Source: an uncultured Pseudophaeobacter sp. (GTDB lineage Bacteria > Pseudomonadota > Alphaproteobacteria > Rhodobacterales > Rhodobacteraceae). From it: a stretch of DNA of 64,000 bases. Below the pieces are notes generated by a model, which made no database searches, was not told the DNA's origin, and saw only the letters and a program-made list of their open reading frames with translations. A program made the position numbers and the translations under genes. Each line of letters begins with the position of its first letter. The first letter of the stretch is position 1. Shown here piece by piece: positions 1-8,750 of the stretch. The DNA lies in the NCBI GenBank assembly GCA_905479575.1, contig CAJQNB010000069.1, forward strand, positions 1 to 64,000. The letters are read 5' to 3'.

Positions 1-273
1 ATCCAATATCTCGGCGATCACCCGTGCCGGGACGTGTCCATCTGTCACTTCTATTGCTGTTTCGATCATCGACAGGGTGAACCCTTTGATCCCGAACCCA
101 TAATGCGGGATGTTTCGTCGCTCTGCCTCCAGCAACCTGTCCATCAGGTGATCCCTGTTTGTATGGTCGCGCAAAAGGGCCGCAAAATGATCCTGCGTCA
201 GCGCAAAAAAGCGTTCGTTCTGCCAAAGCGTGTCGTCGGCATCAAAGCCTATGGTTGTTAAATTGCCTGTCAT
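1..273 (-). CDS. HAD family hydrolase, N-terminal part (runs off the left edge)
   Basis: The visible 91 codons begin MTGNLTTIGFDADDTLW. The DxDDT segment at residues 11-15 is HAD motif I, which carries the nucleophilic aspartate and the acid/base aspartate of phosphatase-type members. The rest of the enzyme (motifs II to IV, about 130 or more residues) lies beyond base 1, so the substrate cannot be judged. It is read divergently from clpS, with a 75-base gap that must hold both promoters. The frame is open to the window edge. Confidence 0.85.
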   Translation of the reverse strand, partial: MTGNLTTIGFDADDTLWQNERFFALTQDHFAALLRDHTNRDHLMDRLLEAERRNIPHYGFGIKGFTLSMIETAIEVTDGHVPARVIAEILD

Positions 274-348
274 GTTGCTGCGTTAATCCCTTTTCCTGCC
301 CCTTTTCCTGAGCCGTCATTACGCTATATAAGCGGGATATAGATTTCC

Positions 349-717
349 ATGCATGACTGGAACACTAAGCTGATGCCGCTGCTGCCTGTGATGATGTCCG
401 AGTTCTCGGATGACGATGATACCGATCTGGGTCTGCTGACCAAGACTCGCCCAAAGACACAGCGCCCACCGCGCTACAAGGTGCTGTTGCTCAATGACGA
501 CTACACGCCAATGGAATTTGTCGTGCTGGTGCTGGAGCGGTTCTTTGGCATGACCCATGCGCAGTCCTTTGAAATCATGCTCACCGTGCACAAAAAAGGT
601 GTTGCGGTGGTTGGAGTGTTTACCCATGAAGTCGCCGAGACCAAGGTTGGTCAGGTGATGGATTTTGCCAATCGTCATCAGCATCCGCTGCAATGCACGA
701 TGGAAAAAGAAGAATAA
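349..717 (+). CDS. clpS: ATP-dependent Clp protease adaptor ClpS
   Basis: ClpS binds the N-domain of ClpA and delivers N-degron substrates to ClpAP in the cytoplasm. The protein has the family core: [20 protein letters not shown] near residues 40-60, then an HxxG-type segment ([20 protein letters not shown]). The NDDYTPM loop and the following helix form the N-end residue pocket. At 122 aa it is slightly long for the family. A start at the internal ATG around 391 would give a more typical length of about 108 aa, because ClpS N-termini are flexible and acidic (here DDDDTDLG). A methyltransferase gene follows 24 bases downstream. Confidence 0.92.
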   Translation: MHDWNTKLMPLLPVMMSEFSDDDDTDLGLLTKTRPKTQRPPRYKVLLLNDDYTPMEFVVLVLERFFGMTHAQSFEIMLTVHKKGVAVVGVFTHEVAETKVGQVMDFANRHQHPLQCTMEKEE

Positions 718-741
718 TATCAACATATAAGAGGCTATGCT

Positions 742-1743
742 ATGTCCCTGCGCCTGTCCCTGGCCTTAGAACCGGGTGGCTGTGTCATGCCCCAAGAGGG
801 GCGCATCGCCGTCTTTGCGCCACGTGCTGGCGTGGATCTCACTGCCCTGCCCAAAGACCGGGTGCTGATCCTGCAGCGCCTGCGGCCAGATTTTGAAGCC
901 TATGAGGCGGCTGGTTTTACCTGTCTGCCCGAGGTGGCGGATCTTCCCGCGCCAGAGCGCTTTGCCGCTGCGGTGGTGTTCTTGCCGCGGGCCAAGGCCG
1001 AGGCCCGCCAACTGGTGGCCCAGGCGGCGGCTGTGACCACAGGCCCGGTGCTGGTGGATGGGGCCAAAACGGATGGGATCGATTCGGTCCTCAAGGCCTT
1101 GCGTAAACTCACCGAAACATCGGCGCCGGTGTCAAAGGCACATGGTAAGATTTTCTGGTTCCAGGGCGGAAACAATGCGCTCAGCGACTGGATCGCGGCT
1201 GACGGCATCCCGGTCGACGGTTTTGTCACCGCGCCGGGGGTGTTTTCTGCCGATGGCATTGATCCGGCCTCACAGCTTCTGGCGGAGTGTCTGCCAGAAA
1301 AACTGGGTCGCCGGGTGGCTGATCTTGGTGCGGGCTGGGGCTATTTGGCGGCGCAGATCCTGACCCGCGCAGGGGTCGAGCATCTGCATCTGGTTGAGGC
1401 CGACCATGTGGCGCTGGGCTGTGCCCGGCAGAATGTTGCGGATGCACGGGCGCAGTTTCACTGGGCCGATGCGCGCAAATGGCAGGCCCCAGAGCAGGTC
1501 AACACGGTGGTGATGAACCCGCCCTTTCATGCGGGGCGCAGTGCCGAGCCAGAGCTGGGCCAGGCCTTTATCTCGGCTGCGGCCAATATGCTGGTGGCCT
1601 CGGGGCATCTGTGGATGGTGGCCAACCGGCACCTGCCCTACGAGACCCTGCTGGGAGAGCGTTTTGCCGCCGTAAGCGAAGTTGCGGGGAACAACCGGTT
1701 CAAGGTCCTGCATGCCCAACGCCCACGGCGCGCCAAAGGCTGA
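742..1743 (+). CDS. rsmC: RsmC-like class I SAM-dependent rRNA methyltransferase
   Basis: RsmC methylates N2 of a guanine in 16S rRNA (G1207 in E. coli). The C-terminal half has the Rossmann SAM-binding motif VADLGAGWGYL at about residues 192-202 and the catalytic motif NPPFH at about 252-256, the mark of RsmC/RlmG-type guanine-N2 methyltransferases. The N-terminal half is the usual degenerate methyltransferase-like domain. At 333 aa it matches the family length (about 340). It sits 24 bases after clpS and is probably cotranscribed. RlmG-type specificity for 23S rRNA cannot be excluded from sequence alone. Confidence 0.82.
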   Translation: MSLRLSLALEPGGCVMPQEGRIAVFAPRAGVDLTALPKDRVLILQRLRPDFEAYEAAGFTCLPEVADLPAPERFAAAVVFLPRAKAEARQLVAQAAAVTTGPVLVDGAKTDGIDSVLKALRKLTETSAPVSKAHGKIFWFQGGNNALSDWIAADGIPVDGFVTAPGVFSADGIDPASQLLAECLPEKLGRRVADLGAGWGYLAAQILTRAGVEHLHLVEADHVALGCARQNVADARAQFHWADARKWQAPEQVNTVVMNPPFHAGRSAEPELGQAFISAAANMLVASGHLWMVANRHLPYETLLGERFAAVSEVAGNNRFKVLHAQRPRRAKG

Positions 1744-1848
1744 TATCTTCCCTCTGACTTCCCGCGCGCGGTCCACATTCGCCGTTTCCAAAAGGGGGCG
1801 CGGGGGGTAGGCTCGCAGCCAAAATCAAACCACAGGAGTATGCCTCGC

Positions 1849-2652
1849 ATGTCCTTTTCCATCGCTGGCAAGACTGCCATCGTCACCGGTGCTTCGTCAG
1901 GTATTGGTCTGGCCATTGGCCGTCAGTTTGTGGCCGCCGGAGCCAATGTCATGTTTGCGGATACCAACGAGGCGGCACTGCTGCGCGAGCTGGGCGAGCA
2001 GGCGGACGAGAGCAATATTCGCTACTTTGCCGGCAATTTGCGTGAACGGTTGACCATTGCCAATCTGTTGTCAGCGACAATCGACGCCTTTGATGACATC
2101 GACATCCTGGTGAACGGGGCGCGCCAGGTGGTGCAAAGCGATCCCTTGGATCCCAACGACGAATCGCTGGAGATGTTGTTGACCGAGAACCTGCTGCCGA
2201 CGCTGCGCCTGTCGCAACAGGTGGCGCGCCGAATGATCAAACAGGGCGAGAGCCGCGACGCGGGGGCTCCACTGGGGGCAATCGTCAATCTCTCTTCCAT
2301 TGCGGCGCGGCGCACCCACCCCGAGCTGATGGCCTATTCTGTCGCCTCGGCGGCGCTGGACCAGCTGACGCGGTCGCTGTCGGTCTCCCTGTCGCCACAT
2401 CGTATCCGGGTGAACTCCATTGCCTTTGGATCGGTGATGAGCGCCTCAATGCGCTCCACGCTCAAGGACAACCGCAGCTACCGTCAGGACATCGAAGAAC
2501 ACACGCCTCTGGGCCGGATTGCTTCCCCGACCGAGCTGACCGAAACGGCGCAGTTTCTGGCCTCTGATGCCGCTGGGTTTATGACCGGCCAGATCTTGAC
2601 CCTGGATGGGGGCCGCACCCTGCTCGATCCCGTTGCGGCGCCGGTTCACTAA
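1849..2652 (+). CDS. SDR family protein lacking the catalytic lysine
   Basis: This is a 267-aa classical-type short-chain dehydrogenase/reductase. The cofactor motif TGASSGIG is at residues 13-20, a variant NG-AR replaces the usual NNAG at 89-92, the catalytic Ser is S150 and the catalytic Tyr is Y163. The residue four after Tyr, normally Lys, is Ser (YSVAS, S167), so the canonical YxxxK is broken. The C-terminus keeps the usual GG motif (LTLDGGRTLLDP). I chose the ATG at 1849 over the one at 1840 because the AGGAG at 1834-1838 is then well spaced. Substrate unknown. hemF follows after 59 bases. Confidence 0.85.
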   Translation: MSFSIAGKTAIVTGASSGIGLAIGRQFVAAGANVMFADTNEAALLRELGEQADESNIRYFAGNLRERLTIANLLSATIDAFDDIDILVNGARQVVQSDPLDPNDESLEMLLTENLLPTLRLSQQVARRMIKQGESRDAGAPLGAIVNLSSIAARRTHPELMAYSVASAALDQLTRSLSVSLSPHRIRVNSIAFGSVMSASMRSTLKDNRSYRQDIEEHTPLGRIASPTELTETAQFLASDAAGFMTGQILTLDGGRTLLDPVAAPVH

Positions 2653-2711
2653 CTCAGCCGTTTCCGTATCCGCCCTGACCCGGCCAAGCTCCCAAGCAGA
2701 AAGATCCCGTG

Positions 2712-3617
2712 ATGACCGCCGCCCTCCCGACCGAAATGACCGAAGAAAAAGCCCAGGCCGCCGCCTGGTTCCGCCAGCTGCGCGATGAAATTGTCGCCGC
2801 CTTTGAGGCGCTGGAAGACCGCCATGACAGCGGGCCTTTTGCGGATCAGGAACCTGGCCGGTTTGAGGTCTCTGAAACCACGCGGGCCTCTGCGGATGGC
2901 TCTGACGCCGGGGGCGGCTTGATGAGCGTGATGCGCGGCGGTCGGGTGTTTGAAAAGGTCGGCGTCAATATTTCAGAGGTCTACGGCACTCTGGGCGAGC
3001 GGGCGCAGAATGCCATGGCGGCGCGCAAGGGCCTGCCGGGGATGCGTGAAGATCCGCGCTTTTGGGCCTCGGGGATTTCCCTGGTGGCGCATATGCGCAA
3101 CCCCCATGCGCCGGCGGTGCATATGAACACGCGGATGTTCTGGACACCCCATGCCTGGTGGTTTGGCGGTGGTTCGGATCTGAACCCCTGCATCGAATAC
3201 GAGGATGACACCGCGCATTTCCACGCCACTCAGAAGACCCATCTCGCCCCCCATGGCGCCGATCTGTATCCCCGGCTCAAGGAATGGGCGGATGAGTATT
3301 TCTATATCCCCCACCGCAACCGGGCGCGCGGCGTTGGCGGTATCTTTATGGATGATCACAACACGGGTGACTGGGCTGCGGATTTTGCGCTGACCCAGGA
3401 TATTGGCCGCGCCTTCCTGCCGGCCTATCTGCCGCTGGTGGACAAGCGCCGGGTGCAGGACTTCTCGGAGGCTGACAAGGACGCGCAGTTGGTGCACCGG
3501 GGGCTCTATGCGGAATACAATCTGGTTTATGATCGCGGCACCAAGTTTGGTTTGGAAACCGGCCATGATGCCAATGCGGTACTGATGAGCCTGCCACCCC
3601 TGGCCAAATGGGTCTAA
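2712..3617 (+). CDS. hemF: Oxygen-dependent coproporphyrinogen III oxidase
   Basis: HemF decarboxylates coproporphyrinogen III to protoporphyrinogen IX with O2 in haem and bacteriochlorophyll synthesis. The 301-aa length matches the family. Recognisable segments are the G-GV--S-V-G (VGVNISEVYG) region, NPHAPAVHMNTR, WWFGGGSDLNP, FYIPHRNRARGVGGIFMDD and the C-terminal EYNLVYDRGTKFGLETG. The start is ATG 2712, with a GTG directly before it as the alternative. The gene ends ahead of a strong hairpin terminator at 3706-3738. Two further haem genes, hemC and hemE, lie within 4 kb but are not in the same operon. Confidence 0.96.
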   Translation: MTAALPTEMTEEKAQAAAWFRQLRDEIVAAFEALEDRHDSGPFADQEPGRFEVSETTRASADGSDAGGGLMSVMRGGRVFEKVGVNISEVYGTLGERAQNAMAARKGLPGMREDPRFWASGISLVAHMRNPHAPAVHMNTRMFWTPHAWWFGGGSDLNPCIEYEDDTAHFHATQKTHLAPHGADLYPRLKEWADEYFYIPHRNRARGVGGIFMDDHNTGDWAADFALTQDIGRAFLPAYLPLVDKRRVQDFSEADKDAQLVHRGLYAEYNLVYDRGTKFGLETGHDANAVLMSLPPLAKWV

Positions 3618-3705
3618 GCATGCTGTCTGGCGGCCTGCGATCTTGCGCTCATTTCAGGTGACGTGCGGCTTTGCCCTAGGAAAACAGCGCTCTTCGATAG
3701 AGACT

Positions 3706-3738
3706 AAAAGAACCGGCTGCACAGGCGCCGGTTCTTTT
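3706..3738 (+). terminator. Rho-independent terminator after hemF
   Basis: The arms AAAAGAACCGGC (3706-3717) and GCCGGTTCTTTT (3727-3738) are perfectly complementary over 12 bp around a 9-base loop, and the T-run is part of the right arm. It lies 89 bases after the hemF stop and directly before the lysozyme gene. The A/T-flanked symmetric form could stop transcription from either side. Confidence 0.85.
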
Positions 3739-3760
3739 GTGTTTGGGTTTAGGGTTTGAG

Positions 3761-4576
3761 ATGCACAGCAGGTTTTTAGGTGTTTTGGCGAGTATGGTTC
3801 TGGCGAGTTGCAGCCCCAAGGCCCCGCCTCCCCCCGAGGCACATGCAGCCCCGACGCAACGCCCGTCAGAGGCACAGCTGGCGCAGCTCAGCACCTATCC
3901 GCGCTTTGGCGACAGCGATCCCCATGAATGGAGCGGGCGCGGCCCCAACAGCTATGCGATCCACGGGATTGATGTGTCGCGCTATCAGGGAGAAATCGAC
4001 TGGCCGCAGGTGCGGCGGGCCGGGGTGTCCTTTGCCTATCTAAAGGCCACCGAAGGCGGCGATGTCGCCGATCCAGCCTTTAGCAACAACTGGCGTGGAG
4101 CGGCGCGGGCCGGAGTGCCGCGTGGCGCCTATCACTATTTCTATTTCTGCCGCCCCGCAGAACAGCAGGCGCGCTGGTTTATCAAACATGTGCCGCGTGA
4201 TGCCAATGCCCTGCCGCCGGTGCTGGATATGGAATGGAACCCACACTCGCGCACCTGTACCAAACGCCCCGATGGCCGGGTGGTGCGGGCTGAGGCGCGC
4301 AAATTCCTGTCCCTGCTTGAGGCCCATTACGGTCAGCGTCCGGTGATCTATACTACAGTGGATTTTTATCGCGAAACTGGCATTGGCCGTTTGCATGGCA
4401 CCGAATTCTGGTTGCGTTCGGTCGCCGGACATCCCCGACAGGTCTACCCCGGCGCCTTTTGGCGGTTGTGGCAATATACCGGCACCGGTGTGGTTCCGGG
4501 TATTCAGGGGGATGTGGATCTGAACGTCTTCCACGACAGCCCCGAATCCTGGCTGCGCTGGTCGGGGCAGCTCTAG
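3761..4576 (+). CDS. GH25 family lysozyme, predicted lipoprotein
   Basis: Glycoside hydrolase family 25 enzymes cut the MurNAc-GlcNAc bond of peptidoglycan. The 271-aa protein begins with a short lipoprotein signal ending in VLASC, so Cys18 should be lipidated and the enzyme held on the cell envelope. The GH25 domain starts at about residue 70 with GIDVSRYQGEIDWPQV (catalytic-site Asp), followed by YLKATEG, YHYFYFC, the LDMEWN motif with the catalytic Glu, and the terminal GDVDLNVF. The start is ATG 3761; an in-frame TTG at 3737 sits inside the terminator stem and is unlikely. Its stop overlaps the stop of the converging desaturase gene. Confidence 0.9.
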   Translation: MHSRFLGVLASMVLASCSPKAPPPPEAHAAPTQRPSEAQLAQLSTYPRFGDSDPHEWSGRGPNSYAIHGIDVSRYQGEIDWPQVRRAGVSFAYLKATEGGDVADPAFSNNWRGAARAGVPRGAYHYFYFCRPAEQQARWFIKHVPRDANALPPVLDMEWNPHSRTCTKRPDGRVVRAEARKFLSLLEAHYGQRPVIYTTVDFYRETGIGRLHGTEFWLRSVAGHPRQVYPGAFWRLWQYTGTGVVPGIQGDVDLNVFHDSPESWLRWSGQL

Positions 4577-5517
4577 GCGCGTTTCCAGCCGGCCTCGGCC
4601 AGCGCCTGACCATAGCCGGAGGCGATGCGCATATCCGGGCCGATACCCTTGTCCAGCAGCGCCTTGTGCATGGATTTCAACTGCCAGCAGGGCACATGCA
4701 TCACCATGTGATGTTCCAGATGGTAGTTGACCCAATAGGGCGCCACAAACAGCCGGGCGATGGGGCCTGCCTTGGTGGTGCGCACGTTTTGCAGCGGGTT
4801 CTGCGACTGCTCCACCGCGCCGTGTTCGGCGATATTGCGCACCCGCAGCACAAACTGAAACCAGGTGAGATAGGGCAGCAACCAAAAGGCCAGCCCCCAC
4901 CACCAGTCGCCAATCAGGCTCATCACCACCGCGACGCCAATAAACACCGGCAGGGATTTCCACAGATGCGGCGCCTTAAAGCTCTGGGCAAAATCCGAAG
5001 CCGCCGCCTCGATGGCGTCATCGTCGCCCGCCAGGCGAAAGCTCATCAGGATTTGGCCCAGCAGCTGTTTACCGCCGGTCTGGCCGGTCAGGTCGCGGGT
5101 GAATTTGCGTTTCAGCGAGGCTTTGGAGGTGGGGAACTTGGCGCTGAGCTTCAGATCCGGGTCTTTGTCGGTCTGGGTAAAGCGATGATGGGTCAGGTGG
5201 TAATGGCGATAGGCGGCAAGCTCGGCCAGAATCGGCCGCCCGCATAGCCATTCGCCAATGATGTCATTCCATTTGCGGCTCTTGAACAGGGCGTTATGCG
5301 CCGCCTCATGCATCAGGATGGCCAATCCCAATTGGCGCGAACCGATCACCATGACAGCAAGCACAAAGGTCAGCGGATTGGGCCAGAGCGCAAACAGCGC
5401 CAGCGCGCAGGCGATCACCCCCCAGCAATGCAGCACCAGCCACAGGCCCATGGCATCGGACCGTTCGGCCAGGGGACGGATCTCGTCGCTGCTGAGATAG
5501 GATTTTCCGGGTGTCAT
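4573..5517 (-). CDS. Membrane fatty acid desaturase
   Basis: This is a 314-aa di-iron membrane desaturase/hydroxylase (FA_desaturase family). All three histidine boxes are present: HEAAH (70-74), HYHLTHH (105-111) and HLEHH near residue 265. Three to four hydrophobic segments lie between them (WLVLHCWGVIACALALFAL, FVLAVMVIG, SLPVFIGVAVVMSLIG, WGLAFWLLPYLTW). It probably introduces a double bond in an acyl chain, but the substrate (fatty acyl lipid or carotenoid/sphingolipid type) is not determined by the boxes. A strong AGGAG ribosome site precedes the ATG. The gene converges with the lysozyme gene, and the two TAG stops overlap. Confidence 0.9.
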   Translation of the reverse strand: MTPGKSYLSSDEIRPLAERSDAMGLWLVLHCWGVIACALALFALWPNPLTFVLAVMVIGSRQLGLAILMHEAAHNALFKSRKWNDIIGEWLCGRPILAELAAYRHYHLTHHRFTQTDKDPDLKLSAKFPTSKASLKRKFTRDLTGQTGGKQLLGQILMSFRLAGDDDAIEAAASDFAQSFKAPHLWKSLPVFIGVAVVMSLIGDWWWGLAFWLLPYLTWFQFVLRVRNIAEHGAVEQSQNPLQNVRTTKAGPIARLFVAPYWVNYHLEHHMVMHVPCWQLKSMHKALLDKGIGPDMRIASGYGQALAEAGWKRA

Positions 5518-5573
5518 GATGTGCTCCTCCTGATCACAGGATCGCCTGTATCAGGGGAGGCGGTCAAATGGGG

Positions 5574-5605
5574 CGCCACGTCATACTTTTGCGTATGTCG
5601 TGGCG
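5574..5605 (-). terminator. Hairpin between hemC and the desaturase gene
   Basis: The arms CGCCACG-T-CATAC (5574-5586) and GTATG-T-CGTGGCG (5593-5605) pair over 12 bp with one T-T mismatch and a 6-base loop. It lies 36 bases past the hemC stop on the minus strand and ahead of the desaturase start, so it may terminate hemC transcription or attenuate readthrough. There is no long T-run on the minus strand, so efficient intrinsic termination is uncertain. Confidence 0.55.
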
Positions 5606-5641
5606 GCACTTTGCAGGAGCTGTGGCTGCGGGGCTAGGGCG

Positions 5642-6601
5642 CTACTGACGCCAGTCAAAAAATCCGGGACCGGCTGTGGCCAGCAATTTTGCCGCCATGT
5701 CGCGCCCCAGGTCAGCGCCGTCCTCGATTGCACAGGTCTGTGCATCGGCAATCGCTTCGGAGCCATCGGGGCGCAGCACCTCGCCGCGCAGCCGCAGGCT
5801 GCCGCCGTCTAGCTCAGCCAGGCCGGCAATGGGCGTCTCGCAGGATCCATCCAGCGCGGCCAGAAAGGCGCGCTCTGCCGCCAGCCGCTGGCCAGTGGTG
5901 ACATCATGGATCGCCTCAAGCATCGCGGCCACACGGCTGTCATCGCCCCGCCGCTCAATGCCAATTGCGCCCTGCGCCACAGCAGGCAGCATGTCAGTGG
6001 TTTCGATCGCGGTGGCTGGCACATCCGCCATCGCTAGCCGGTTCAGCCCGGCCATCGCCAGAAAGGTGCATTCGGCGACCCCTTCGTTCAGCTTTTTCAG
6101 TCGGGTCTGCACATTGCCGCGAAACTCCACCACCTGCAGGTCCGGGCGGCGGTTCATCAATTGCGCACGGCGGCGCAGCGACGAGGTGCCAACAACAGCG
6201 CCGGGCTCCAGATCCTGCAGCCGGGAAAACTTGGGCGACACAAAGGCGTCGCGCACATCTTCGCGCGGCAGATAGCAATCCAGCAGCAGCCCCGCAGGCT
6301 GGGCCACCGGCATATCCTTCATCGAGTGCACCGCGATATCGATGGCGCCCGACAACAGATCCTCTTCGATTTCCTTGGTGAACAGCCCCTTGCCACCCAG
6401 CTCCTTGAGCGGCTTGTCCGCTGCGATCAAAGCCTGGTTGTCACCACTGGTCTTGATCACCACAATATCAAAGGCCTCAGGGGCCAGATCAAAAGCCTCC
6501 GCCAGACGGCGGCGGGTCTCATAGGCCTGGGCCAGCGCCAGCGGCGAACCACGGGTGCCAATTTTCAGCGGAGAAGCGGGGGAGGGCAGGTTCTGTGTCA
6601 T
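5642..6601 (-). CDS. hemC: Hydroxymethylbilane synthase (porphobilinogen deaminase)
   Basis: HemC joins four porphobilinogen units into hydroxymethylbilane. The 319-aa protein starts MTQNLPSPASPLKIGTRGSPLAL, and the family motif GTRGSPLALAQ is complete. The SMKDMP segment, the VGTSSLRRRAQL substrate-binding arginines and the cofactor-attachment Cys in DGSCETPIAG are all visible. I preferred the ATG at 6601 over an in-frame upstream start because the homology begins here. It is read divergently from hemE across 121 bases, a natural pairing for coordinated tetrapyrrole control. Confidence 0.96.
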   Translation of the reverse strand: MTQNLPSPASPLKIGTRGSPLALAQAYETRRRLAEAFDLAPEAFDIVVIKTSGDNQALIAADKPLKELGGKGLFTKEIEEDLLSGAIDIAVHSMKDMPVAQPAGLLLDCYLPREDVRDAFVSPKFSRLQDLEPGAVVGTSSLRRRAQLMNRRPDLQVVEFRGNVQTRLKKLNEGVAECTFLAMAGLNRLAMADVPATAIETTDMLPAVAQGAIGIERRGDDSRVAAMLEAIHDVTTGQRLAAERAFLAALDGSCETPIAGLAELDGGSLRLRGEVLRPDGSEAIADAQTCAIEDGADLGRDMAAKLLATAGPGFFDWRQ

Positions 6602-6722
6602 GTAAGAACCTTTAGTAGCGGCGATTTGCCGTTGCAAGCACTGCACAGGCTACCCTTGACAATTTGCCGCTTTGGGTCGACCTCATGGGCGACGTAAACG
6701 AGCAGGCGAAATCGAGGGTGAC

Positions 6723-7757
6723 ATGGCTGAACAAAAGAAAATTCTGCGCGCATTGGCAGGGGAAACACAGGACGTGCCACCGATCTGGATGATGCGCCAG
6801 GCGGGCCGCTACCTGCCGGAATACCGCGCCACCCGTGCCCAGGCCGGGGATTTTCTCAAGCTCTGCTACAATCCCGAACTCGCGGCTGAGGTCACCCTGC
6901 AGCCAATCCGCCGCTACGGATTTGACGCTGCGATCCTGTTTGCCGATATCCTGCTGATCCCCCAGGCGCTGGGCGCCGATCTGTGGTTTGTCACCGGCGA
7001 AGGCCCGCGCCTGTCGACCATCACCACCGAGGCGGATTTTGCCAAACTGGGCCCGGTGTCGGACATCCACGAAACCCTGAACCCGATCTATGAGACGGTG
7101 AAAATCCTGTCGCGGGAATTGCCCAGTGAAACAACGCTCATTGGCTTTGCCGGGGCGCCCTGGACTGTGGCCACCTATATGATTGCCGGGCGCGGCACCC
7201 CGGATCAGGGACCGGCCCATGCCCTGAAACAGGAAAACCGTCCCCTGTTTGAGGCGCTGTTGGCCCGCATCACCGAAGCAACCATCGACTACCTGTCAAA
7301 ACAGATCGAGGCCGGTGCCGAAGTGGTCAAAATCTTTGACAGCTGGGCAGGCTCGCTGAAAGGGGACGATTTCCGCAAATATGCGCTTCAGCCCTGCCGC
7401 GAAATCACCGCAGCGCTGAAGCAGCGCCACCCCGGCATCCCTGTCATCGGCTTTCCACGGGAAGCGGGCGAAAAATACCTAGGCTTTGCCAAGGAAACCG
7501 GGATTGACTGCCTGGCACTGGACAACTCGGTTGATCCGCTTTGGGCGGCGCAGAACTTGCAGGTGGATGGCTGCGTGCAGGGCAACCTGGCCTCGCGCCA
7601 TATGGTGACCGGTGGTCAGGATCTGGTGGATGAAACCCGCGCCATTGTGCAGGCGTTCAAGAACGGTCCCCATATCTTCAACCTGGGCCATGGTATCACC
7701 CCGGATGCGGACCCGGACAATGTGCAGCTGATGATCGATACGGTCCGTGGCGGCTGA
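6723..7757 (+). CDS. hemE: Uroporphyrinogen decarboxylase
   Basis: HemE decarboxylates the four acetate side chains of uroporphyrinogen III to give coproporphyrinogen III, the substrate of HemF. The 344-aa sequence has the N-terminal signature [17 protein letters not shown], the active-site [28 protein letters not shown] and the C-terminal [16 protein letters not shown]. The start ATG 6723 follows GAGGGTGAC. A TTGACA element at 6656-6661 upstream is a possible -35 without a convincing -10. Its last codons overlap the following GNAT gene by 11 bases. Confidence 0.97.
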   Translation: MAEQKKILRALAGETQDVPPIWMMRQAGRYLPEYRATRAQAGDFLKLCYNPELAAEVTLQPIRRYGFDAAILFADILLIPQALGADLWFVTGEGPRLSTITTEADFAKLGPVSDIHETLNPIYETVKILSRELPSETTLIGFAGAPWTVATYMIAGRGTPDQGPAHALKQENRPLFEALLARITEATIDYLSKQIEAGAEVVKIFDSWAGSLKGDDFRKYALQPCREITAALKQRHPGIPVIGFPREAGEKYLGFAKETGIDCLALDNSVDPLWAAQNLQVDGCVQGNLASRHMVTGGQDLVDETRAIVQAFKNGPHIFNLGHGITPDADPDNVQLMIDTVRGG

Positions 7758-8289
7758 TCCCAGCCCAGATGGCCTGTCTCTGCGCCCGGCGCGTCTTGAC
7801 GACGCGTCGAGCCTGGCGGCTTTGTCGATCGAGGTCTGGCTCAGCACCTACCTGCGCCATGGGGTGAACAGCCTGTTTGCTGACTACGTCTTTTCTGAAC
7901 TGACACCCGCCCGGTTCCAATCTCTGCTGCAGCAAAAGAGCGAGACATTCATCGTCTCGCAGAATGTTGAGGGTATCGACGGCTTTATCCGCATCTCAGA
8001 GGGGCAATCACCACCTGCAGGCCTCGGTTCGGCGGTTGAGATCGCAACCCTTTATGTTCAGCCGCGCCATCATGGCCGGGGGCTGGGACAGGCGCTGCTG
8101 CAGGCTGGTTTGCAGTGCTGCGCTGATCTAAAAGCGCCGGCGCCCTGGCTCACCACCAATTCAGAAAATACCGCTGCAATCGGCTTTTACCAGCGCATGG
8201 GATTTGAAATCACCGGCGAGACCGCCTTTTGCCTCGGCTCCCAGAGCTACCCCAACACATTGCTGACCTATTGCCCCAAGGCCCGGTAA
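7747..8289 (+). CDS. GNAT family N-acetyltransferase
   Basis: This 180-aa protein has the GNAT fold: the N-terminal [15 protein letters not shown] strand-helix, then [23 protein letters not shown] with the acetyl-CoA pyrophosphate loop (Q/RxxGxG/A), and the C-terminal [23 protein letters not shown]. Acceptor substrate unknown; it resembles the small-molecule or protein acetyltransferases of this superfamily. The start is a GTG inside the end of hemE, which implies translational coupling. A two-hairpin intergenic element follows. Confidence 0.85.
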   Translation: MAADPSPDGLSLRPARLDDASSLAALSIEVWLSTYLRHGVNSLFADYVFSELTPARFQSLLQQKSETFIVSQNVEGIDGFIRISEGQSPPAGLGSAVEIATLYVQPRHHGRGLGQALLQAGLQCCADLKAPAPWLTTNSENTAAIGFYQRMGFEITGETAFCLGSQSYPNTLLTYCPKAR

Positions 8290-8335
8290 CCACCGGCCTT
8301 CGTTTTTCATCTTACTTGAAATACCTCGGGGTGAA

Positions 8336-8366
8336 TTGGCCTTTAGGCCAAGAGGGGCAGAGCCCC
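8336..8366. repeat. Paired small hairpins (REP-like intergenic element)
   Basis: TTGGCC-TTTA-GGCCAA (8336-8351) is followed two bases later by GGGGC-AGA-GCCCC (8354-8366). Such compact double palindromes behind genes are typical of dispersed repetitive extragenic sequences in roseobacter genomes and may also act as terminators for the hemE-GNAT unit. I found no second close copy in this window; the two-hairpin elements at 11977 and 61722 are of a different sequence type. Confidence 0.45.
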
Positions 8367-8457
8367 GTTTGGCGCGCCTGCCTTGCAAACACCCGGGGTT
8401 TGGTGCATCAGCGCCACAGATACGATCCCGTATATGATCTGATATGAAAGCAGCCCC

Positions 8458-8622
8458 ATGGACTACGGAAAAACCGGAAACCCCAAAAAGGGCAGCAATG
8501 CTCCGCGCCACGCCGAGCATAACGCCAAGGGCAGCCGCAAAAATCCCTATGACAAGACGGCGGACAAATCGGCGCTGCTGGCTCGGATGAAAGCCGCAGC
8601 TGAGGCCAAAGCCAAAGGCTGA
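8458..8622 (+). CDS. Small basic hypothetical protein (54 aa)
   Basis: The frame starts MDYGKTGNPKKGSNAPRHAE and ends in KAAAEAKAKG. It is rich in Lys, Arg, Gly and Ala with no hydrophobic stretch, so it is a soluble, probably partly disordered or nucleic-acid-associated cytoplasmic protein. The composition and the 'GKTGNPKKGS' opening resemble short conserved proteins of unknown function in Rhodobacteraceae. The overlapping frame beginning at the ATG at 8444 has random-looking content. No clear Shine-Dalgarno is seen, which lowers confidence. Confidence 0.6.
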   Translation: MDYGKTGNPKKGSNAPRHAEHNAKGSRKNPYDKTADKSALLARMKAAAEAKAKG

Positions 8623-8750
8623 AGTGCCTGCCTTTGAGCCTGCCTCCCCCCCCACGCATCACTCGGCGCATCACCCGGGGGAGGGGGCCTTGCTCCACTT
8701 GCGCCAGGTCGTCACGCAGGTCGTCACCCAGGTCGCCGCTGAGGTGGTGA

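Noticed and set aside
8444-8590. Alternative short frame overlapping the 54-aa basic protein
   Set aside because: Its Pro/Thr/Arg-rich content looks like an out-of-frame reading of the conserved-looking MDYGKTGNPKKG frame.
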